DNA of 64,000 bases. Source: Astropecten irregularis. Taxonomy: Eukaryota; Echinodermata; Asteroidea; Paxillosida; Astropectinidae. Positions 59,001 to 64,000 of this stretch are shown here, one piece after another. Position numbers and translations under genes: made by a program. The notes under the pieces were generated by a model, which was not told the origin of the DNA, did not search any database, and saw nothing but the letters and a program-made list of their open reading frames with translations. The stretch covers positions 5,456,001 to 5,520,000 of the forward strand of contig OZ020259.1 in the NCBI GenBank assembly GCA_963971285.1. The letters are read 5' to 3'. The stretch's first letter is position 1; each line of letters begins with the position of its first letter.

Positions 59001-60496
59001 GGCCAAATTTTCAGCGGCGTATCTAGGGAAAACGGCGCCATGGGGCAAGCGAAAAAAATTGCGACCCGGTCGATTTCACGAAGCCCTGCGATCGATCGTA
59101 ACTCGAGTTACGGAGGATAACCCATCGTAGCGGGCATATCTCACGTAGGGCTTCAATGCATCAAAAGTCCTACGATTGATAGTAAGTTACGAAGAGTTTG
59201 GTGACATGGTCCCCAGGTCCAACTTCTGATGCCAATGAAAAAAAAATCAGACAAAAGGGAAACTTTAGGCCTATTATTTTGTTTGTTCATCGGCTTAGAT
59301 TTCTAATATGGCTTCAACATTATATAGACCGATCCGACGGCACGATATACTGCCCGCCATTACTGGAGTGTCCCCGCCTGCCTTTTGTCTGGCAACAAAA
59401 GATTTTACCCTGCGCCGCAAAGTATAATTGCAGGGTGTACGTCCCGTGATTAGGGGATGTACACCCAAGAGTGCGGCGGACATAAATTATTTTGTTGCCG
59501 GACAAAATACGGACGGGACACTGCAGTAATGGCGGGTGTCCTACCTCCATGGTCGCGCCGTCGGATCGGTGTATAGCGACGCGTTTTTTGCGCCCCCTCA
59601 AAAGTGGCAGCCGCCCGGGGTTACGGTACGTAGAACTAGTACCCCGGCCAGCTTTCCCCTAGATATGCCACTGCCGACTTTTCGTCTGGCGTACACAATG
59701 AGTTAAAGGGACACTGCAGCAAAAATGCCAGGGGCAAATTCATAAAACTGTTAAGCATAAAAATGTGCTTAGCACAAAAATGTCTCGCCCAATTAAACAA
59801 ACCACCATTGAAAATTCCATTTGATATTCATGGTCAGCGAACAACAACCAAAGAACAATCACAAGTGATACACAACACGTGGAAATTTGGTTGTTACCCC
59901 TGTTTTTATTTAGACAGAAATGTCATGCTTAGCAAATTTTTGTGCTTAACAGTTTTATGAAATTGGCCCCTGGGCAGAAAACTAATCATATTGGGGCACG
60001 AATCGAAGTAAAAGTGTTTTACCCAAAAGTGCGAAACAGCATTCACGTCCACCATTTTCTGGATGAGTCGGTCGGAACATTGCAGCACCGGTCTGTAGTG
60101 GGCCACACCGGCGTTGTTCACCAGTATAGTGACGTCGCCGACTTCGCGTCGTACCCTGTCGGCGGCGGCGTGCACGGCGTCCGCCTTACTGACGTCCACC
60201 GTGTAGGCGCGCGCGTCAACGCCAACGTGCAGCTCGCGTATCATACGCACAGTCTCCTCGTTCCCGTGCTGGTTGATATCCCAAGTCACCACCAGTGCAC
60301 CGAGTTTGGCCAGCTCGATAGCGATCAGGCGGCCAAGCCCAGCCCCTCCGCCCGTCACCAGAGCAATTTCCCCCGCCACATTTTTCGGTCGACGGAGGGA
60401 CGACGGCACGAAGAGATCGATCAGGTTTTTGAAAAACGCCTCGGTGAAATACCAAAGCGCCTGGAGAAAGACCACAAAACCTTCCATTCCCGACAT
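55940..60496 (-). CDS. SDR-B: SDR16C-like protein without Ser and Lys of the active site (325 aa)
   Basis: A paralog of SDR-A with the same four-exon structure: 60496-60023, 58434-58187, 56430-56314 and 56078-55940. The N-terminal hydrophobic anchor, cofactor motif TGGGAGLG (48-55), NNAG (127-130) and tetrad Asn152 are intact, so NAD(P) binding is likely kept. The position of the catalytic Ser is Gly180 and the YxxxK motif reads YTSSV, with Tyr193 kept but Lys replaced by Val197 (codon GTC). Both codons are plain in the sequence and the exon is otherwise open and conserved. The protein may thus be a pseudoenzyme with a binding, scaffolding or regulatory role. The C-terminus ends in an Asp/Glu-rich tail not found in SDR-A. 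Start ATG at 60496; Met4 is an alternative. Confidence 0.9.
56129..56236 (+). mobile_element. TTAA MITE family 2, fragment
   Basis: The first 100 bp of the family, from GGTACAGTACAGGATTGG to GAAACATACCATTAA. It sits in the 235-bp SDR-B intron 3. Confidence 0.7.
56314..56430 (-). CDS. SDR-B exon 3 (117 nt)
   Basis: Acceptor GTGCAG|G, reading HAIITPPQEAADIIVEGVLL. Donor AA|GTGAGT. Confidence 0.9.
56578..56725. mobile_element. Hairpin MITE, TAATGGGAGACTTTTGG family, copy 2
   Basis: Arms of about 45 bp with alternating CGCGCA tracts, ending in TA-like sequence. SDR-B intron 2. Confidence 0.85.
57168..57642 (+). pseudogene. Decayed 3' end of a non-LTR retrotransposon (LINE)
   Basis: Pieces in shifting frames read LRRILGYTAGRD, RERQIRLYGHVARF, DPARRILSMREP and GRPNDTWLSLIDRYF. 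This order is typical of the C-terminus of endonuclease/reverse-transcriptase LINEs of the RTE/CR1-like sort. There are stops and at least one frameshift. It ends with a TGATTGATTGATTGA tail, a common LINE 3' end. Confidence 0.75.
57761..58125 (+). mobile_element. TTAA MITE family 2
   Basis: Starts TTAAAAGTACAGGATTGG and ends ACCAATCACTTTAGTACC. It lies directly before SDR-B exon 2. Confidence 0.8.
58187..58434 (-). CDS. SDR-B exon 2 (altered active site)
   Basis: Acceptor CCACCAG|CTT, reading LLKSFLPAM, IAGTGAYFP and GAYTSSVRAAVG. Donor GG|GTAAGT, phase 2. Confidence 0.92.
58597..58950 (+). mobile_element. TTAA-flanked MITE, family 1
   Basis: Starts TTAAAGGTAGTATCATACTT and ends AAGTATGATACTACCTTTAA. 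SDR-B intron 1. Confidence 0.9.
59012..59673. mobile_element. Inverted-repeat element, CAGCGGCGTATCTAGGG ends, with an inner foldback
   Basis: CAGCGGCGTATCTAGGG at the left and CCCCTAGATATGCCACTG at the right. Inside, ACCGATCCGACGGC (59328) pairs with GCCGTCGGATCGGT (59572), a second foldback of about 245 bp with TTTTGTC and GACAAAA boxes. No clean target duplication. Confidence 0.6.
59729..59972. mobile_element. Foldback element, AAACTGTTAAGCA family, copy 2
   Basis: CAGGGGCAAATTCATAAAAC at the left and GTTTTATGAAATTGGCCCC (with a one-base change) at the right. It lies directly beside SDR-B exon 1. Confidence 0.75.
60023..60496 (-). CDS. SDR-B exon 1
   Basis: 158 codons up to NAVSHFW, donor TGG|GTAAAA, phase 0. 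Anchor, Rossmann motif and NNAG. Confidence 0.92.
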
Positions 60497-60811
60497 GTTT
60501 GACTCAATAATGCAGCCCTGTACGTGTCTAGGCCAGTTGTTAAACTACTTGTAGTAGTGTTATTTATTTCCCCCTGCATTGCATTATTTACTAAACCGAC
60601 ATGCTCATATTATAGCAATGTCATACCATGTCATGTTTGTTTGAGGTCAAGGGTTTTTTCCTTTCAACGGAAACTGTGCGAAGTTTCTGCTTGGTTAATA
60701 AATGGCTCAGCCAGTTATGTAAAAAAAAAAGTAGCAAAGTTCAAAGACGCACCCAGATTGTGCATGCAACCAAATAATACCCTCGTGTTAAATTGAACTT
60801 TGCCTTTAATC

Positions 60812-61069
60812 TTAAAGGTAGTATCATACTTTGGTTTTTATCAAAGAAATACAGAGTTGTTTATAACAACGACCGAAATTTTTCTAGAGCTTTTAAAAGA
60901 TCAAAAATAAAAGAGAAAAGACTGTGGCTGTTTTTCACTGTTTTCTCAAAAAGTGGGCAACGTATGGGACTGAAATTTTCACAGATGACTGTTACTGTAT
61001 CTGTCTTGGTATTTTTGCCCATGAATCTGTATTTCTTTGATACAAACCAAAGTATGATACTACCTTTAA
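60812..61069 (-). mobile_element. TTAA MITE family 1, rearranged short form
   Basis: Both ends carry the same end sequence (TTAAAGGTAGTATCATACTT then TCAAAGAAATACAGA), so the far arm of the normal family has been replaced by a copy of the near arm. It lies 316 bp upstream of SDR-B. Confidence 0.85.
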
Positions 61070-62515
61070 TAATTACGTACTTTTAATACTAATTGTATTC
61101 TTTTCATTTCTAATAAAAGGACCTAAACCGGCATCAATGAATTAATACTATAAACTGACAAAAATAATGTACACATGATTTTTATTGCGTCTTTAAATCA
61201 CAAGTTCTGAATCCCGTAACAAATCAACTCAAATAAAATTTCCATAAAATAATATATGAAAAGCACACAGGGCCCAATACACAGTTTCATGTGTGGTGCT
61301 CATTTATATTATTCAAATTACAATTGAAAAAAGTACTGAAAATTTAGTGTAATGGCAAAATATGTACTGTGTAAAACATAGGCTGAACCGTACTTCTAAG
61401 TTCTCAATGTTTCAATTTTTTAACAAGGAAATAAAAACAGTACTGTTGGTATCTGTTTATAATTTCAAAATTCTCTCAAAAATTTACTGGACAAAAAATA
61501 CCAGAAAAAAATGTACTGATAAATAAAATTATAAACACAATAAGCAATTTTATATGCGTGATGGTCACATGACCAACAGTTGCGCCAATGAGATTGTCTG
61601 TAAGATAGTCACCTGGCCAAAAAAAAAAAAGAGCCAATGAGATTGTCTGTAAGACAGTCACCTGACCAATAGTTCAGCCAATGAGATTGTGTCAGATAGT
61701 CACCTGACCAACAATTCAGCCAATGAAACTGTCAAAGCCCTAAAATGGTGACATCATATCTTATTCAACCAATCAAATGTCATAGAAATCCAGACATCAA
61801 TCATATTAATGTCAATAGTATAACTGCACTACAGAATAATATGAAAAGTACACAATTTGTTAATTTGTTAATTTTTCAAAATTTCTCTTTAAATGCATGA
61901 TAAATAAACATCAAAAATGTCCACTACAAAAAGTAATGCAATTCGTATAATGAATATTGGTCACAGAATGGAATGTGTGTTCTTAAGAAAAAAATTACCC
62001 GTTACAAAAATATTATTCGGTATTAGTAATAGGCTACAATAAAAAAATATGGAATAATTAAATCTCAATTCTTTAAATTTCAACACATCTGATCTGAAAG
62101 AAAATCAATGTTTTTCTTGTCATACTTTATCAATTTAAAGAAAGATTACTTTAAGAAGGCCATCAAAGTCCAACACTTCTTTTCATCAACAAGTTTTCAT
62201 ATTTACATGGTCATTATTTTCTATTAAAAAGCACATGAATGTTATGAAAAACAAAACAAAATGACCAAAGGCCAGGGGTGTGAGTGGCCGAAATAAAAAA
62301 ATCTGAAAAAAAAAACAAGCACAAAAACTGAAATTTAAAAGTTCCTATACTTTTGTATAGAACAGTTGTACAAAAAGCTCCGAGTTAAAATCGAAACAAA
62401 AAGCAACTGAAATCAGATTTAAATTATAAATGTGCATTACAAATTTACCATCGGTACATTTAATGTTTATGGAGAAATGGTGGACCACGAACAAGTCTTC
62501 GTGGTGAAGTAACAT
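61070..62515. other. SDR-B to SDR-C intergenic sequence
   Basis: AT-rich. Three direct copies of a 45-50 bp piece with GCCAATGAGATTGT and GTCACCTGACCAA occur between 61565 and 61735. No gene seen. Confidence 0.5.
61565..61735 (+). repeat. Short tandem repeat, three to four units of about 50 bp
   Basis: Units share GCCAATGAGATTGTCTGTAA and AGTCACCTGACCAA, with an A run between units 1 and 2. Confidence 0.7.
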
Positions 62516-62578
62516 AGGGGGCTAACAAAACAGCGGCTCAGGCTCGGGCTCGGGCTCAGGCTCAGGCTCGGGCTCGGG

Positions 62579-62618
<40 letters not shown>

Positions 62619-62850
62619 CGCTCGGACTCAGGCTCGAGCAGGCTCGGGCTCAGGCTCCAGCTCTGACATCAATATGCTAAAAATATAGGTTGTGGTTTTT
62701 CATTGAAGCTGAATCTCTGTTTTCTTTTTCAGACCAGAGAATCTACTTCCGAACCGCAGCCAAAAGCCTCTATTTTGATACCTGTTATTTCTGAATGGAT
62801 TCACGAAGTGGAGCCAGAGCCTGAGACAGAGCCTGTTTCGTAAAAGCCTA
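62516..62850. mobile_element. Hexamer-TIR element, copy 4 (longest array)
   Basis: The left arm has about 20 hexamers of CAGGCT/CGGGCT type; the right arm is short (GGAGCCAGAGCCTGAG). The inner block ACCAGAGAATCTACTTCC matches the copy at 55052. TA flanks. Confidence 0.8.
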
Positions 62851-62948
62851 TAAATGAGCATTGGAGATGGGAAATGAGTGATGGCTATGTTTAGGAAGGA
62901 ATGTGGTCAGACAATCAAAGTGGAATCTTTCGTGGCCGCGACAAGCGT

Positions 62949-63042
62949 TTAATCCTTCTTGCCTCTGCCGACGAATGTTAACATGCAGTCGTCAAATCCC
63001 AGCAAACGATAAACGAGCAACGTGGCCTTCTCAGGAATCCAG
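62949..63042 (-). CDS. SDR-C: last exon of a third SDR16C-like gene (partial)
   Basis: The acceptor is GTTCATCAG|C, then WIPEKATLLVYRLLGFDDCM and a tail ending GRGKKD with TAA at 62949. The entry phase matches the last exons of SDR-A and SDR-B, and the sequence resembles the C-terminus of vertebrate HSD17B11 / SDR16C5 more than either neighbour does. No upstream exon was recognised between 63043 and 64000, so the intron runs out of the window. The short length keeps the call tentative. Confidence 0.65.
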
Positions 63043-63421
63043 CTGATGAACAAAGCAAAGGCAATCTTTAATCACCAAAAAGTTCAGGCATAGATTTTGG
63101 CTTGGATTTGAGGTTTTCAGGGGACAGTGAACACTTTGCTGTGTCTTTCTCAACTGACAGTATAAATTAATTAATACATGTACAACAAATGAACTGCTGA
63201 AAACTGTTCATCCACCAAATAATGACCTGAAATAAATAAAATGCTAAAAGCTTGGAGAGCCTGATATTTCGATCCTATCAGAATCTTTTTCAAAAATTTT
63301 GAGCCGTTGAAAAAGCCATTGAGAAAAGATTCTGCTAGGATCAAAGTGTCACTCCCTCCTAACTCAGACAGTATACTGAAACAACAATGCCATCTCTGCT
63401 ATAAAAATCAAGGGATGCCTA

Positions 63422-63708
63422 CAGTGGCGTAGCCAGGATTTTTTTATAGGGGGGGCCAACATGTAAACGATCGAGGATCGACTCATTATTCATTTATCCA
63501 CTTGTCTCGCACTATGCCTACTGAATACACGCGCCAGCATTGAGGCACGTTGGTGTTGTCTTGAGGGGGGCGGTGTAGGAGGAGGAGCCCTTAGACTTTT
63601 TTTAATTTTTTTAATTTTTTTTTAAATTTATTTATTTAATTATTATTATTATTTTTTTTTCGGGGATGAATAGGGGGGACCCTGGACCCCCCCCTGTCTA
63701 CGCCAGTG
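63422..63708. mobile_element. MITE with CAGTGGCGTAGCC ends and perfect 8-bp target duplication
   Basis: CAGTGGCGTAGCCAGG at the left; GTCTACGCCAGTG at the right. GATGCCTA is duplicated at 63414-63421 and 63709-63716. T- and A-rich interior. An 8-bp duplication fits a hAT-type origin. Confidence 0.85.
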
Positions 63709-63716
63709 GATGCCTA

Positions 63717-64000
63717 TTAGCCATTAGGTGTTATTGGCCAAATTTGTTTGTCTTTGACGGCGGCGTTTCCTTGACTTGTGTTGACAAACGGTGGAACACG
63801 GCGGCCTGAGTGCAGTATATACCATTATTGTGAAGGTCCTTTTCACTAATTTGTGTCAACGTTATAAAATATTGGCGGTGAATATGTACAATTTCTCACT
63901 CATTTCTGCTACTAAGTGACAAAATAATGAGACATTTGGTTGTGATATCTGAAATGGCTTCTAAGCGCCTGCTTCATTACATAGAATTTGGTTTTTTTTT
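63717..64000. other. Right-edge sequence, no feature recognised
   Basis: Probably inside the SDR-C intron. No exon or repeat end identified. Confidence 0.35.

Overview
The window looks like nuclear DNA of a marine deuterostome invertebrate, most likely an echinoderm. The evidence is intron-rich genes with metazoan-type splice sites, single-copy-looking metazoan genes (SCRIB, YTHDF), very many short inverted-repeat transposons, abundant ACATGTACATGT dyads, and a BEL/Pao retrotransposon. The species assignment is inference.

Layout. 1-6590: an intact-looking BEL/Pao LTR retrotransposon whose 5' LTR lies left of the window. 6591-22800: gene-poor DNA, probably intron 2 of SCRIB, filled with DNA transposons: a 4.9-kb element with TACAGTACCGCCC ends, a CAGGGGTCGAAATT element, a CAGGGCTGGAAATAA element sitting in a tandem duplication, a 14-bp G-rich minisatellite, and a hAT-like element with a perfect 8-bp target duplication. 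22853-24372 (minus): the first two exons of the polarity gene SCRIB. No later SCRIB exon was recognised in the window.

About 4 kb away, in the opposite direction, starts YTHDF (plus, 28354-42501), an m6A-reader gene reconstructed as five exons and 673 residues. Its introns hold many TTAA-flanked and other foldback elements, including two clear nested insertions and a hammerhead-ribozyme-like motif.

48438-63042 (minus) is a tandem cluster of SDR16C / 17-beta-HSD11-type short-chain dehydrogenases. SDR-A (322 aa) is complete and keeps the catalytic residues. SDR-B (325 aa) is complete but has lost the active-site Ser and Lys. Only the last exon of SDR-C is inside the window. The cluster is convergent with YTHDF. 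The A and B introns carry two tandem arrays, several MITEs and the decayed 3' end of a LINE.

The genes do not form one pathway. SCRIB acts in epithelial polarity, YTHDF in mRNA fate, and the SDRs in retinoid, steroid or lipid redox at the ER or lipid droplets. The most unusual points are the predicted SDR pseudoenzyme, transposons with different ends that share one internal core, elements whose inverted repeats are hexamer arrays with an empty-site comparison nearby, and the hammerhead-like motifs.
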